A stretch of DNA of 64,000 nt from a virus, in IMG/VR virus record IMGVR_UViG_3300030329_006034, positions 29,793-93,792 of that record; one strand, given 5' to 3'. Under the pieces are notes generated by a model that saw only the letters and a list, made by a program, of their open reading frames with translations, was not told the origin of the DNA and searched no databases. The position numbers and the translations under genes are program-made. Position 1 is the stretch's first letter, and every line of letters starts with the position of its first letter. Below, in pieces: positions 23,229 to 32,986 of the stretch.

Positions 23229-24848
23229 CTAGGACCATTCAAACTTAACCATCCCAGGTCCAACGCAATATACTGGCGGGCCGCATCCGTTTTGCCCTCC
23301 TCCTCCAGCACCTGGCGCCGGCGCTGATCCCCAGTAAGAGGAAGCACCAGCACTATGGAGACATTCCCCAACACTAAGAATTCCACCATAACCACCTGTT
23401 AATACGTGGCCTGTAGCTACATATTCGTTACCGGTATTAATAGTGCCTTCTCCATGAAGTGGTATACTTCCGGTCGACGTGCGTCCACCATTAGAAATAG
23501 CAAGGTTACCGCCGCCTTTACTTATTAGACTTTGGTTACCGTTAGTATTAATTCCTGTGGGATTAGTTCCCACTGTCACACTAAAAGTAGTTCCTGCTGG
23601 AGCTGATATATAACCAGTCACAGTAGATGCAGCACCACCTGGTTTATTACCACCTGTAGCACCGGATCCTGTAACATAAAATTTAACAAACTCGATACCA
23701 GCCGGCATTTGGAAACCATTGGCAAACGTACCAGGTGTTGTAAGTACACAAGTACCTGGTGTAGGTCGTTCAATCTTTACACTACCGCTTAGAGGGTTAA
23801 ATGCTACTCCGGTTATATCGTCAGCATTTATACGCGCAGATAAGTTTTTACTAATAGTAAATGTTGGACTAGTTACACCACCAACCGCTTTAATTATAAA
23901 CATTGTACCGGTAGCGGATAATGTTGAAGCAGTTGTGGTACTGTTGACCTGGAACAATGTACTGTTAAACGGGTCATCAGACCCATATAGTGCTTTACTG
24001 GTAAAGTCAGGCACTTTAAAGCTAGAAGGCGTCCCGCCGTATTGTGTTGTTATAATTGCTGAGAGATCTGGGTAATCTGCGTTTAATACTTCCCTACCAT
24101 CGCAAGGCAACCAACCATTCGGGAAATGAGGATTACCAGCAGTAGATACATATGGTACTATGGTACCTGCAGGAATCAAAGCTGCGGTAGTTGGTGCTAC
24201 CCCTGTTGTTATAATATTAGGATTACCCCACCCTAGTGCGCCAGAAGCATCGGCTCGTAAATATTGATCCTTTTCAGGCGCGCCTAAAGGGAATGTATAA
24301 TCGATTGCATTAATTTTTAGCTTAGATGGTAAAGTAAAATAATCATCAGCATTAGTAGACGCTTGATTAATCCGATCGGTTACTATAGTACTGCTAAGAG
24401 TTACACGCCCTGAACTATCTAGAGTTTGACCTTCACCGAGAGCATCTGCAGAGAAATTATTTGCTGATAAAGTACCTACTGTAATTTCTTCAGCTGCATT
24501 TATTGTTATAGTTTGATTTCCAGCTGTATTATTAGTAGCTACTTTATACCAATTTTCAGCTAAGCTTCCAACACCGGATACACAAACAAAAAATGAATTG
24601 TTGTCGGTGTCGTATGCATAATCGCCAATATCAACAGGTGCCAGTGTCGTTAAATTTGCAGCTCTACCCTTATACTTGTTGCCTACTAAATTACCGCCTA
24701 CTGTTGTACCATCACCTATCCACAGTCTTTTTGTATCTGTCGTATACCCCAACTCTCCGCTATCTAAAGTAATTTGCTGCCGATCATAATCAGTCCCTCT
24801 CCTTACTAGGAGCTTTAATAACGTGTTTTCTAAAATTTCAATACCCAT
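23229..24848 (-). CDS. Tail fibre protein with collar domain (539 aa)
   Basis: The N-terminus has RRGTDYDRQQITLDSGELGY followed by RLWIGDGTTVGGN, the phage fibre attachment repeat shared with the next gene. A phage tail collar domain near residues 225-290 shows PAGTIVPY, GWLPCDGREV and FKVPDFTSKALYGSDD. The C-terminal third is Gly-rich (NKPGGAAS, SKGGGNLAIS, APGAGGGGQNGCG), as in variable tips of short fibres. It is probably a virion fibre contacting the host surface. It is paralogous to 24865-26376 in layout, with a different tip. The late promoter gives a leader of about 4 bases. Confidence 0.75.
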   Translation of the reverse strand: MGIEILENTLLKLLVRRGTDYDRQQITLDSGELGYTTDTKRLWIGDGTTVGGNLVGNKYKGRAANLTTLAPVDIGDYAYDTDNNSFFVCVSGVGSLAENWYKVATNNTAGNQTITINAAEEITVGTLSANNFSADALGEGQTLDSSGRVTLSSTIVTDRINQASTNADDYFTLPSKLKINAIDYTFPLGAPEKDQYLRADASGALGWGNPNIITTGVAPTTAALIPAGTIVPYVSTAGNPHFPNGWLPCDGREVLNADYPDLSAIITTQYGGTPSSFKVPDFTSKALYGSDDPFNSTLFQVNSTTTASTLSATGTMFIIKAVGGVTSPTFTISKNLSARINADDITGVAFNPLSGSVKIERPTPGTCVLTTPGTFANGFQMPAGIEFVKFYVTGSGATGGNKPGGAASTVTGYISAPAGTTFSVTVGTNPTGINTNGNQSLISKGGGNLAISNGGRTSTGSIPLHGEGTINTGNEYVATGHVLTGGYGGILSVGECLHSAGASSYWGSAPAPGAGGGGQNGCGPPVYCVGPGMVKFEWS

Positions 24849-24857
24849 TGTCTTATA

Positions 24858-24865
24858 TATTTATT
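24858..24865 (-). promoter_or_regulatory. Late promoter AATAAATA
   Basis: Lies 9 bases before the ATG at 24848, so a 4-base leader is predicted. Confidence 0.55.
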
Positions 24866-26376
24866 TACCAGTTAAATACAGGAATTGCAAATCTATCAAA
24901 AGGTTCTGTACATCCAGGTCTTCTACCACTGCCAGATAATGCGAATCTTATAAATCCTGCTGAGCTTAGTCTCGTGGTAACCCCTTGACAATCTAAAGCC
25001 TCATATACTTTTTGATTATACATACCTTGATATCCTCTAGACACCTGGTTCGGAGCTCCGTTAAATAATTCATTGTTACCATCTGCCGCAGAGTATCTAA
25101 TAATAAAGTTAAATCCTTGCGCGCTTAGGGTTCCTGCGTCATTAAAACCACCGCCTGGGTCAGTGGCACCACTTATATAGTAAGTTGTTGAATCTGGTGC
25201 ACCAGCATCAGAACCATATAGTAAAACATCACCACCGGTTAGAGCAGGTACTCTAAAGAAATTACCTGGAGGGGATGGTAACCCGTTTGTGTTGTCATAT
25301 CTATTTCCGATAACGTTATACAAATCTCTGTAATTCGAATCAACAGTAGATGAATATATATTACCATCACAAAGTAAGTATCCATCAGGTATTACACTAA
25401 AGGCACGTGCGTGAGGTAATATAGTTCCTATTGGAACATCATCACCTGAAGCGCCACCTGATAACCCAGTAGCTGTTACAACATCATAAATAGAACTTGC
25501 CATTCCATTTATAATTCCATTAGATATATTAAAAAGAGCAAATTCACTAGCAGAAGTATCAGATGAGTTAGTAGAAAAGCCATTAGCTATACCAATAACA
25601 CCGTCACTACCTCTAGTTAAAGAGCTATCAACACCTGTAAATGTACCTTCTAACTTTTGTGTGCTAGCATTTAACGCTAATCCATTTCCGATAGAGTTTG
25701 GATCGAAGCTAGAGTACTTAGTAGTGTGTGTTCCGAGATTAGCTAAATAGAGGCGGTCATTAACGTCAAATTCGAATTGCGCTGGGTCAACATTAACCCT
25801 AATGGTGGCCCCATTACCACCCGAAATACCAGCACCTAAAGCAGTGGTAGATATTTCTCTTGCACCAATGGAATTTTGCTTAATACTAATCTTCCCGGCA
25901 GATATTTCATTAAAAACAGTACTATAGGCTACCGCCATCCTGTCGCCTACTTTTACGAGACCATCACCAAAAATATCGTTAGTAAATTCACTAGTATTTA
26001 CTGAGCTTTTAGCTACTATTATACTATTATTTGCTCCATAATCTAAGGTTAATCCAGGAACAGGTCCAATATATGCATGCCCGGAGAGAGGGTCGTCACC
26101 ACCATAATCTACACTGGTTAGCATGTACAGCTTACTGTTAGCATATGCGATATCACCAACTTCGGCTCCTTCTATAGTTCCTAAACTAGATTCGAGATTA
26201 AATGGTCCGTAGTTTATATTAGAGACCGCTCGACCACCTACCGAAGCACCATCACCGACATATAACCTTCTAGTATCTAAAGTGTATCCCAATTCACCCT
26301 GATCGAGTATAATAGACCTTCGTTGCTGGTTAGTACCGCGCCTTACTTTTAATTTTACTATACTTACGTCTGCCAT
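24865..26376 (-). CDS. Tail fibre protein with collar domain, paralogue (503 aa)
   Basis: It has the same architecture as 23229-24848: KLKVRRGTNQQRRSIILDQ and ELGYTLDTRRLYVGDGASVG at the N-terminus, and a collar domain near residues 310-385 with IPIGTILPHA, GYLLCDGNIYSS and FFRVPALTGGDVLLYGSD. A shorter tip ends in FDRFAIPVFNW. The two genes are tandem, likely from duplication with divergence of shaft and tip. Only a weak promoter-like sequence precedes it, so it may be read from the gene upstream. Confidence 0.75.
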   Translation of the reverse strand: MADVSIVKLKVRRGTNQQRRSIILDQGELGYTLDTRRLYVGDGASVGGRAVSNINYGPFNLESSLGTIEGAEVGDIAYANSKLYMLTSVDYGGDDPLSGHAYIGPVPGLTLDYGANNSIIVAKSSVNTSEFTNDIFGDGLVKVGDRMAVAYSTVFNEISAGKISIKQNSIGAREISTTALGAGISGGNGATIRVNVDPAQFEFDVNDRLYLANLGTHTTKYSSFDPNSIGNGLALNASTQKLEGTFTGVDSSLTRGSDGVIGIANGFSTNSSDTSASEFALFNISNGIINGMASSIYDVVTATGLSGGASGDDVPIGTILPHARAFSVIPDGYLLCDGNIYSSTVDSNYRDLYNVIGNRYDNTNGLPSPPGNFFRVPALTGGDVLLYGSDAGAPDSTTYYISGATDPGGGFNDAGTLSAQGFNFIIRYSAADGNNELFNGAPNQVSRGYQGMYNQKVYEALDCQGVTTRLSSAGFIRFALSGSGRRPGCTEPFDRFAIPVFNW

Positions 26377-26384
26377 TTTTTAAA

Positions 26385-27146
26385 TTATTGTGTTCTTTTC
26401 CATATATAAGCCCCATAACTTATAGGCGATATACTAAATGCCGTTGCAGCCCCACCATCGGTGCCACCTGTATCTGAAAGTCTTTGTGCTATTGGCTGTA
26501 TCCCAGGAAATGCATAGATTGGCTCTGAAGATTGGTCGCCAGTATTTGGAACCAATTGGTTTATGGGTCCTGCAAATTCATCTTCTGCGGTTCCATCCGG
26601 AGGCGAACCTGGTGTCGACGGCCAAGACAAAATATTTTTATACCCTCCATCTTGGCCACTAGGAACGTGTGTGTGTTTGGGCATTTGCTCTTTAATTAAA
26701 GAAACAACAGAAGTTTGACCATCGTGTGACGGTCCCATACCTCCATTGTTATTTCCAGATACATATCCGGTATAATCTGTACTTGGATTTTGACCACCCA
26801 CTCCAACTAAAAATCTTCCTTCTGCAACTCGCTCCCATACAGTACCTGGTATTCTTTCACCTGGATCCGCACCGTCTACGGTAGTTATCTGAATTGATCC
26901 AACTGGAAAAAACATATCAACTAAACTAGTAATTTCGTTGTTGCCAGCCTCCTCAGACCGAACATGCTGCTCAGGAAGCTCAACGTTGTTAGCTATTACC
27001 TTTGTACCGCTAAGGGCAATCCCAGTGACGTTGCCGTCGCCGTCATATATATCCCTCTTTGGGGTCTTATTCAAATTTCCACCACTCAAGTGTAATAACG
27101 ATGAATAGGTTTCTGATATGAATTCGTTCCGTAGACTTGCTGACAT
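26385..27146 (-). CDS. Short tail fibre / baseplate collar-type protein (253 aa)
   Basis: The centre has FFPVGSIQITTVDGADPGE, PGTVWERVAEGRFLVGVG and LIKEQMPKHTHVPSG, a module of phage baseplate and fibre proteins (gp10/gp12-like tips, where the His-rich loop can bind metal). The C-terminus AYIWKRTQ is typical of these tips. The late promoter AATAAATA ends 5 bases before the ATG. The first 80 residues, including LSGTKVIANNVELP, probably form the trimerising stem. Confidence 0.7.
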   Translation of the reverse strand: MSASLRNEFISETYSSLLHLSGGNLNKTPKRDIYDGDGNVTGIALSGTKVIANNVELPEQHVRSEEAGNNEITSLVDMFFPVGSIQITTVDGADPGERIPGTVWERVAEGRFLVGVGGQNPSTDYTGYVSGNNNGGMGPSHDGQTSVVSLIKEQMPKHTHVPSGQDGGYKNILSWPSTPGSPPDGTAEDEFAGPINQLVPNTGDQSSEPIYAFPGIQPIAQRLSDTGGTDGGAATAFSISPISYGAYIWKRTQ

Positions 27147-27151
27147 AATAT

Positions 27152-27159
27152 TATTTATT
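27152..27159 (-). promoter_or_regulatory. Late promoter AATAAATA
   Basis: Exactly 5 bases before the ATG at 27146; +1 predicted on the A of ATG. Confidence 0.7.
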
Positions 27160-29100
27160 CTAGTTATTCAAAATACTATCTAGTACATTCCGTTGAAGGT
27201 TATAAAGGCTATCAAAAACTCGCGATACAACGTTGTAGTTTATTTCTTCATTTTCATGAAATTCAAAATCTCTGAAATCAACGTCAATATTAGGGTATGA
27301 AGTATATCTAGCAAGAACCGGAACACCCTCAATAGTTGTACCGGTAATTACTAAAGCTAAATTTACATAAATTTTTAAAGTGTCCTTTAATATTGATTCA
27401 ATTTCACTATTAAGAGAAATACCTAAACTAGATTCACATCCTAACTCTCTATCATATGTATTTGCTAAATCTAGAGGTAAAACATTATCATAAATTAATT
27501 TAGTAGTTCTTGTCAAATATATACGGCCTGTGTTTTGAAAAAGAGAAAAGATATTTCCATTATTTTCCTCCATTATAAAGTTAATAAAGTTCGGCCGGTT
27601 AGACGGTAGATTGTTACTATTCCATGCTAATCTACTATTCCAAAATTTTTCTAGTGTAGATACCCAGTACGAATTTGGTAAAAATTGTAAGTTACTTGCA
27701 CTAAAAAACCCTGCAGGGTATTGTGGGTTACTTATAAATCTTGTAGTAGCGGTATTTAAATCCCTAAGTATAAACATGTTAGAGTCGTCTTTAGAAAATG
27801 TAATTAAATTAGTAGACGAAGTATCTATTCTTGTTGTTGCCTGTCTCAGAGCTCGTGATTGATATCTTGTAACTCTATTCGGCTGTTGATTTAACCCGAG
27901 TCTATAATCTTCAACCAAGTCCGCATCTACATGATATACATTGTAATAAGTATTCATATCACGCGCCGGAACTGGTCCAGGGTCAGTAATCACTAAGATA
28001 GAATCATCAGTATCTCTTATGTCAAAATCTAATATAATTTCGCTAGGGTCTTGAGTGGTAATAGTTCCAAAAAATTTATTTGAATATTTATTTGTAAGCT
28101 CAACAGCTAATTTATTTTCAGCTCCAAAAGACCTTACAACTAGAGCGCCTTTAAGATTATTACCTATTTTAAAGTTCCCGTTTATAACTTCCTTCGGTTG
28201 TACGACACCTGTTCTTGGATTAATTTCACGGAAAGTAAATATATCCTTAACCTTCCACTCACCACATGTATTATAAAAACTAAAATCGTACCCTATTAAC
28301 CTATCATACACTTTGTTATCATCCGGATTTACCCATTTACCTAAATTAAATAAAGTATCGGTATTGTTATCATACGTTAAAGTAGTATTACCGGCGATAG
28401 TATCTGTTTCGTCACCTCTTAAAGTAAATAAACTATTTCTAAGAAAGCTCCCTGAAAAAGACTTCGTTGCAGTATCAGTGATTATAAAATAGTTAAATGT
28501 TTGGTTTTTGTTAACTATTAAAGTGGTGCTAATTGCATCATCTAAACTTTCTATACCATCTAGAACATCTGGGATATCGTTCACCTCCACCCTAACGCCG
28601 TCTGAATTAACCCTAATGGTATTAAAAGGCAGAGCGTTAAAAGACTCGGCATTAGATTTAGCTAAGCTTACATTTGGATTTTTAGATTCAGCTAAACTGG
28701 ACAATGCTAGAACATAAGAAGCTGCATCTTCACTGGTAGACTGGAAGTTAAATATTTCGGGGTTAGACAATATATTAAGATCATACAAGTTTAAATTATT
28801 GTCGTTTAAAATATCTAAATTCTTATTAAGAAACGACTGGTCAATAATATCCTTTGGCGATATATGCGGCTTTGTAAGCACCTTATCTGCTTGTACTAAA
28901 CTAAATGTACGATCAAATTCTTTTTTCGCTAGAAATGAATTAGCTATAAAAGTACCTTTAGTACTTAGCGGTTGTGATAGAGAAGTAAGAGACTTTCCAG
29001 TAAAAGCCCGTCCATCGTCTGTAACGTTAAAAAGACCTTTGTAGTCTGTACCGCTTAAAGTAAACGACTCTCCCGAAGTATATTTAAAATATGATATCAT
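27160..29100 (-). CDS. Structural protein, probable baseplate/fibre connector (646 aa)
   Basis: No family was recognised. The protein is large, beta-rich and Asn/Asp/Ser-rich, without cysteine clusters. Its N-terminus SGESFTLSGTDYKGLFNV is repeated in style by later GKSLTSLSQPLS and LKGALVV segments. The C-terminus is helical (VVSRVFDSLYNLQRNVLDSI). It overlaps the upstream gene by 4 bases, so the two are made together. Its place between wedge genes and fibre genes suggests a peripheral baseplate component. Confidence 0.6.
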   Translation of the reverse strand: MISYFKYTSGESFTLSGTDYKGLFNVTDDGRAFTGKSLTSLSQPLSTKGTFIANSFLAKKEFDRTFSLVQADKVLTKPHISPKDIIDQSFLNKNLDILNDNNLNLYDLNILSNPEIFNFQSTSEDAASYVLALSSLAESKNPNVSLAKSNAESFNALPFNTIRVNSDGVRVEVNDIPDVLDGIESLDDAISTTLIVNKNQTFNYFIITDTATKSFSGSFLRNSLFTLRGDETDTIAGNTTLTYDNNTDTLFNLGKWVNPDDNKVYDRLIGYDFSFYNTCGEWKVKDIFTFREINPRTGVVQPKEVINGNFKIGNNLKGALVVRSFGAENKLAVELTNKYSNKFFGTITTQDPSEIILDFDIRDTDDSILVITDPGPVPARDMNTYYNVYHVDADLVEDYRLGLNQQPNRVTRYQSRALRQATTRIDTSSTNLITFSKDDSNMFILRDLNTATTRFISNPQYPAGFFSASNLQFLPNSYWVSTLEKFWNSRLAWNSNNLPSNRPNFINFIMEENNGNIFSLFQNTGRIYLTRTTKLIYDNVLPLDLANTYDRELGCESSLGISLNSEIESILKDTLKIYVNLALVITGTTIEGVPVLARYTSYPNIDVDFRDFEFHENEEINYNVVSRVFDSLYNLQRNVLDSILNN

Positions 29101-31484
29101 TTATAGTTTATAAAGTTAACGTCGTTAATAGTTGTGGTTTCAGGTAGTGATGAAGTAATGTTATTTAAAAGCAAGGTTCTCACTTCCTCTGTAATACCAC
29201 TATCCTGAATATTTAAATTCTTTACATTAATATCCACTACATTACTCCTATGCTTTAAATTAGTTCCTATTGAATTAACTGTTGCAATAGTATCTGTTAA
29301 ATTACGCTGACCGCAAGGCAGGGATATAGTAATATCCTGTATTTCGTTTAAATTCTGTGTGAATACGCCAGATATTTCTTCTTCTTCACTTAGCGGTGAT
29401 AATGTGAGATATATATCATCAATATATAAATTAGGATCTGGGTTCGGGTTAAGCAATCTTTCTGCAACACCGTCGGAGCCTACTATTTCGATTATGCCAA
29501 ATAAAATCATTTTATTTAACATCTGGTAAGCCTTTACATTAAAAGAAAACACAACCTCAGAATTTACATATAATGTACATTCTCCTCGGATACCATCAAA
29601 TGATAAAAATACTGTATTATTAACAAATTGATTTAACGGTATATTTTTACTAAAGGATACTAGAACCGGTGGTTCGGGTGAATTATCAAAAATATTAAAT
29701 GAAAAGCTTAAATCACCGTTACTCTTCTTAATAAGTTGAAATCCTCCGTTAATATCATTTCTTTTCGATCTTATAGTAAATGCGCTTGAATTGCTTTTTA
29801 TATTAAACCCTAAAGCAAATCCGCCATTATCATTTATTACTCTAAAGTAATTGTTGACGCGATCTGTTAATTCAGCGCCTTCACAAAAGTTAACTGGTCT
29901 CCTTTTTTCTAATTCATCCTTATCTAATCGCTCGTACCGATATCGTGTATTTGGCTCAAACACCAAATCGCTTTTCTTATCAAATATGTATTTTTTTTCT
30001 ACTGAAGTTTTTAAGGTACTATTATTTTGGATAAGTTCCTCTACCAATAAATCGTACGTAATATTAAATGAACCGTTAGTTGACAGAGCTTCTTCTTTTG
30101 ATGTTAGGTCAGGGTAAAAATACCTATCAACCCAAACCCCTCGTTCGCCTAATCCACCGGAGAGCCATGTGCACAGATACGTAGCGTCTAGATCTTTAAC
30201 CCCGTCTTCATCGTCCAGGTGATAAACTCTGTCAGATAAAAAGGGTTGCGTAAAGCAAAACGCTCCCGAATCCACAAACTTAGTATCATTAATATTAATT
30301 TGTGTAAACGGATTTAAGGACGACGGGGTTTGGAAAATTGTACTACCCGGTTTTATTTTTACATTAAAGTTGTTGTAGACGTAATTTAATGCCAATACTT
30401 CATTTTTTTCACTATCTATATCAGAAAAGATACTAGTGTATTTTCTTAAACCTTCAACGTATAACGGGTTAGTGTCACTAGAAGATAATAAATTATTAGA
30501 CGAAACATACTCATCGTAATTATTGGCAATATTTTTTAAATTAAGTATATCGAATTTTGGCTTTGTTGAATTTGACGAAGAGTGTAATAGGTAGTTGGAT
30601 GGTAGATTAAAGTTGCTCTTATCCGTATCTACCTTATTACCGGCTTTGTTATAAGTAACAAAAGAGGTATTATAGGGTGAAGGTATAGTAAGATCAATTT
30701 CCCCTCCAAGTTTAATAGCTTTACCTGGAAGCCAAAGGGCGTCTACTTTTTCGGTCGGAGCGATTCTTTCAGCTATTAACGTCTGCCCGTCGCTTACAAG
30801 TATGTATTTGCCCGATTCTGAATCTTTGTCCTCCGGAAATAGGAACTTTTGTGAAAATAGACATATAAAATCTGATGTAGTATCTACCCCGCTTTTAATA
30901 ATTGAGTATTCTAAATTTGCGGCGGATAATGGAATTTTGTTTTCCCCTGCAAAAATAACTTTTTTCTGCAGATCCACTCGTCGCCCTTGGCCTATATTTT
31001 CGTCACTAACTATAAGATAGTAGCGAAAGTTATTAACAAGAAATGCAACTCTACATGTAAAAGTATCTATTAGTTGTATCTCTATGTTATCAGCGTCAGC
31101 AATATTGGTTGTAATACCTGGATACCCGTAATAGCCGGCCTCATATGTATTTCCAACCTCTCTAAAATTAGACGCATCAGCTATATTGAAGTTTAGATAC
31201 CCCGGCGCATCTGCTGCAAAGTTTAGTGTAGAAAATATTTTTTCCGGAATTACACGGCCACCTGTAAATGTTGTTACGTTATCAAGCTTATATTCATTTG
31301 AGAGATAAAAATTTGTAAAATTTAAATTTTTAAAGCTTTGCGTCCCGGATAGAGCTGTAATAAAATTAAATCTATATCCACCTGGATATGTCCTATAAAA
31401 TTGATCTAAATCCAGATCTACAGGACATATTTCTGCTGTTTCTGATTTTAAAGCGCTTAAGCCAGCTTGTACCAATGCTCCCAT
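29097..31484 (-). CDS. Structural protein with LamG/concanavalin-like domain (795 aa)
   Basis: Residues about 545-700 read as a lectin-like sandwich: GGFALGFNIKSNSSAFTI, GGFQLIKKSNGDLSFSF, NTVFLSFDGIRGECTLYVN and IIEIVGSDG, the repeating strands and 'DG...lYVN' turn of LamG/ConA folds. The N-terminal part (DQFYRTYPGGYRFNFITAL) and middle are unrecognised. A perfect TATAAATA late promoter precedes it. It is probably a baseplate-peripheral protein that could bind surface sugars. It overlaps the following gene by 4 bases. Confidence 0.6.
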   Translation of the reverse strand: MGALVQAGLSALKSETAEICPVDLDLDQFYRTYPGGYRFNFITALSGTQSFKNLNFTNFYLSNEYKLDNVTTFTGGRVIPEKIFSTLNFAADAPGYLNFNIADASNFREVGNTYEAGYYGYPGITTNIADADNIEIQLIDTFTCRVAFLVNNFRYYLIVSDENIGQGRRVDLQKKVIFAGENKIPLSAANLEYSIIKSGVDTTSDFICLFSQKFLFPEDKDSESGKYILVSDGQTLIAERIAPTEKVDALWLPGKAIKLGGEIDLTIPSPYNTSFVTYNKAGNKVDTDKSNFNLPSNYLLHSSSNSTKPKFDILNLKNIANNYDEYVSSNNLLSSSDTNPLYVEGLRKYTSIFSDIDSEKNEVLALNYVYNNFNVKIKPGSTIFQTPSSLNPFTQININDTKFVDSGAFCFTQPFLSDRVYHLDDEDGVKDLDATYLCTWLSGGLGERGVWVDRYFYPDLTSKEEALSTNGSFNITYDLLVEELIQNNSTLKTSVEKKYIFDKKSDLVFEPNTRYRYERLDKDELEKRRPVNFCEGAELTDRVNNYFRVINDNGGFALGFNIKSNSSAFTIRSKRNDINGGFQLIKKSNGDLSFSFNIFDNSPEPPVLVSFSKNIPLNQFVNNTVFLSFDGIRGECTLYVNSEVVFSFNVKAYQMLNKMILFGIIEIVGSDGVAERLLNPNPDPNLYIDDIYLTLSPLSEEEEISGVFTQNLNEIQDITISLPCGQRNLTDTIATVNSIGTNLKHRSNVVDINVKNLNIQDSGITEEVRTLLLNNITSSLPETTTINDVNFINYK

Positions 31485-31490
31485 TGTATA

Positions 31491-31498
31491 TATTTATA
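31491..31498 (-). promoter_or_regulatory. T4 late promoter TATAAATA (perfect)
   Basis: Lies 6 bases before the ATG at 31484, so a 1-base leader is predicted. Confidence 0.8.
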
Positions 31499-31504
31499 CT
31501 GCAG

Positions 31505-32986
31505 TTAGCTTAAGCGAACTGTTGATAGTTTATATCCCCATGTATTTCCTACCGCTTCCATTCCTGCACTTATGTCTGCCTGTATATCAGAGTTCCCGAA
31601 ATTTCTTGCTTTGCCAACATAACCATTACTTGAACTCCTCTGTAATATACCTAAAAGTAACAATTCTTCAAAATATGTTATAAAAATCGGACCACCGCTG
31701 TCGCCGCTACTTACCCCGGATAAGCTTAAATTATAAGTCGACAGCGCCGGTGAAACATTAGTTAGTTTAAAATCTGGTAGACCTGGGGGCCCTATATTTA
31801 ATGTAATAATAGAGTTGTAACTATTAATTATTGTGTTATCACTATTCCTAGATAAGGATAATCGATTAATAAAGTCTGTTGAACCATACCCTGCAAAATG
31901 ATCACTATCAAACATTTTACTTCCACCGTTATACACTACAGGGTAGTTGTCAGCCGGTACCTCGTTTGCAAAATGCGGAACCTTGTATAATTTAATATTA
32001 GCAGCTGATCCTGTAGATGCAGTAGCAGTGACTAAATCACGATTAAAACTGACAACTCTTAAATCATTTCCTATGTTAGCTGCCGCGGAAATAGTAGCAG
32101 ATACAGAATTACCGGTAGTGTGGTCATAAAAATACGCTGTATCACCAGCCTTTGGATCGTCGTTAAAATGGTCTACACTTATTCCGTGTCTAGGTGTAAT
32201 TAAAGTTATATTATTGTTATCTCCAAATCCTGTTGCTTTGTAGCTTGTTCCGGAAAAATCATAAACAGATCTATTAGCATATCCCCAAAAACTAGATTTC
32301 CATGTCGCGGATTCGTCAGTTATACTCTCTATAAACTTAAATTTATCTTCCGCTCCAGCAGGGTCAGCAACAGCAGATAAAAGTGATTGTGTTTCGTTTA
32401 TACTCTGGTTGGATGTGTCGCTGTATGAAGACAAGGTATTAATTGAACCTATTGTATCGTATTGTATAGTATCATTGCTGTGATTCTGGATTACAAAATT
32501 ATCTTGCTTGGTTAAAAATGTAAAAATAGACTTATTGTCCTTATTGTTTAATAAACTTACATTTAATAATTCAATATCGTTTATATTTTCATAATAACCT
32601 TCTGTCCGAACGTTTAGAGGAATAATAAACTTATACGTTTCACCTGTAATGTAGCCTACGTTTACTCTCATTGTTAGTGCCTTTTTAAGAGCAGTGTCAG
32701 AGGGGTAAAATATATGAGGGTATTGGTTGTTTAAAAATACAGGGGAAGCCCCATCTCTAACTTCAGGGTATATAGAGTCTGTTTTGTAATTTCTATATAT
32801 TGTAATGTCTGGTTCTTCGATCCCGCTATCATCACCCCAGTTAATAGCTAAGTAGTTTGGAAATACGCCAGAATAAACTTGTGATAAATCTAAAGATAAT
32901 TTAGTTAAATCGAACAGTTCAACGGTTGGCAGTTCCTGAGTACCAGTTACAGAAGTTGAAGTAAGATATACGGTATAAGTGTTCAT
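31505..32986 (-). CDS. PKD-like plus trypsin-like serine protease virion protein (493 aa)
   Basis: The first 130 residues contain a PKD-like sandwich (YLAINWGDDSG then HIFYPSD). Residues about 225-470 are a chymotrypsin-fold protease with a complete-looking triad: ITPRHGISV near 265, GNDLRVVSFN near 307 and SGDSGGPIF near 428. The family cleaves peptide bonds after His-Asp-Ser activation. The gene overlaps the upstream baseplate-type gene by 4 bases, so the product is probably part of the virion. It may process a neighbour during assembly or digest host surface protein; both are inference. Confidence 0.75.
   Translation of the reverse strand: MNTYTVYLTSTSVTGTQELPTVELFDLTKLSLDLSQVYSGVFPNYLAINWGDDSGIEEPDITIYRNYKTDSIYPEVRDGASPVFLNNQYPHIFYPSDTALKKALTMRVNVGYITGETYKFIIPLNVRTEGYYENINDIELLNVSLLNNKDNKSIFTFLTKQDNFVIQNHSNDTIQYDTIGSINTLSSYSDTSNQSINETQSLLSAVADPAGAEDKFKFIESITDESATWKSSFWGYANRSVYDFSGTSYKATGFGDNNNITLITPRHGISVDHFNDDPKAGDTAYFYDHTTGNSVSATISAAANIGNDLRVVSFNRDLVTATASTGSAANIKLYKVPHFANEVPADNYPVVYNGGSKMFDSDHFAGYGSTDFINRLSLSRNSDNTIINSYNSIITLNIGPPGLPDFKLTNVSPALSTYNLSLSGVSSGDSGGPIFITYFEELLLLGILQRSSSNGYVGKARNFGNSDIQADISAGMEAVGNTWGYKLSTVRLS

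Noticed and set aside
15716-26376. Diversity-generating retroelement acting on the fibre genes
   Set aside because: No reverse transcriptase gene or template-variable repeat pair was seen in the window.
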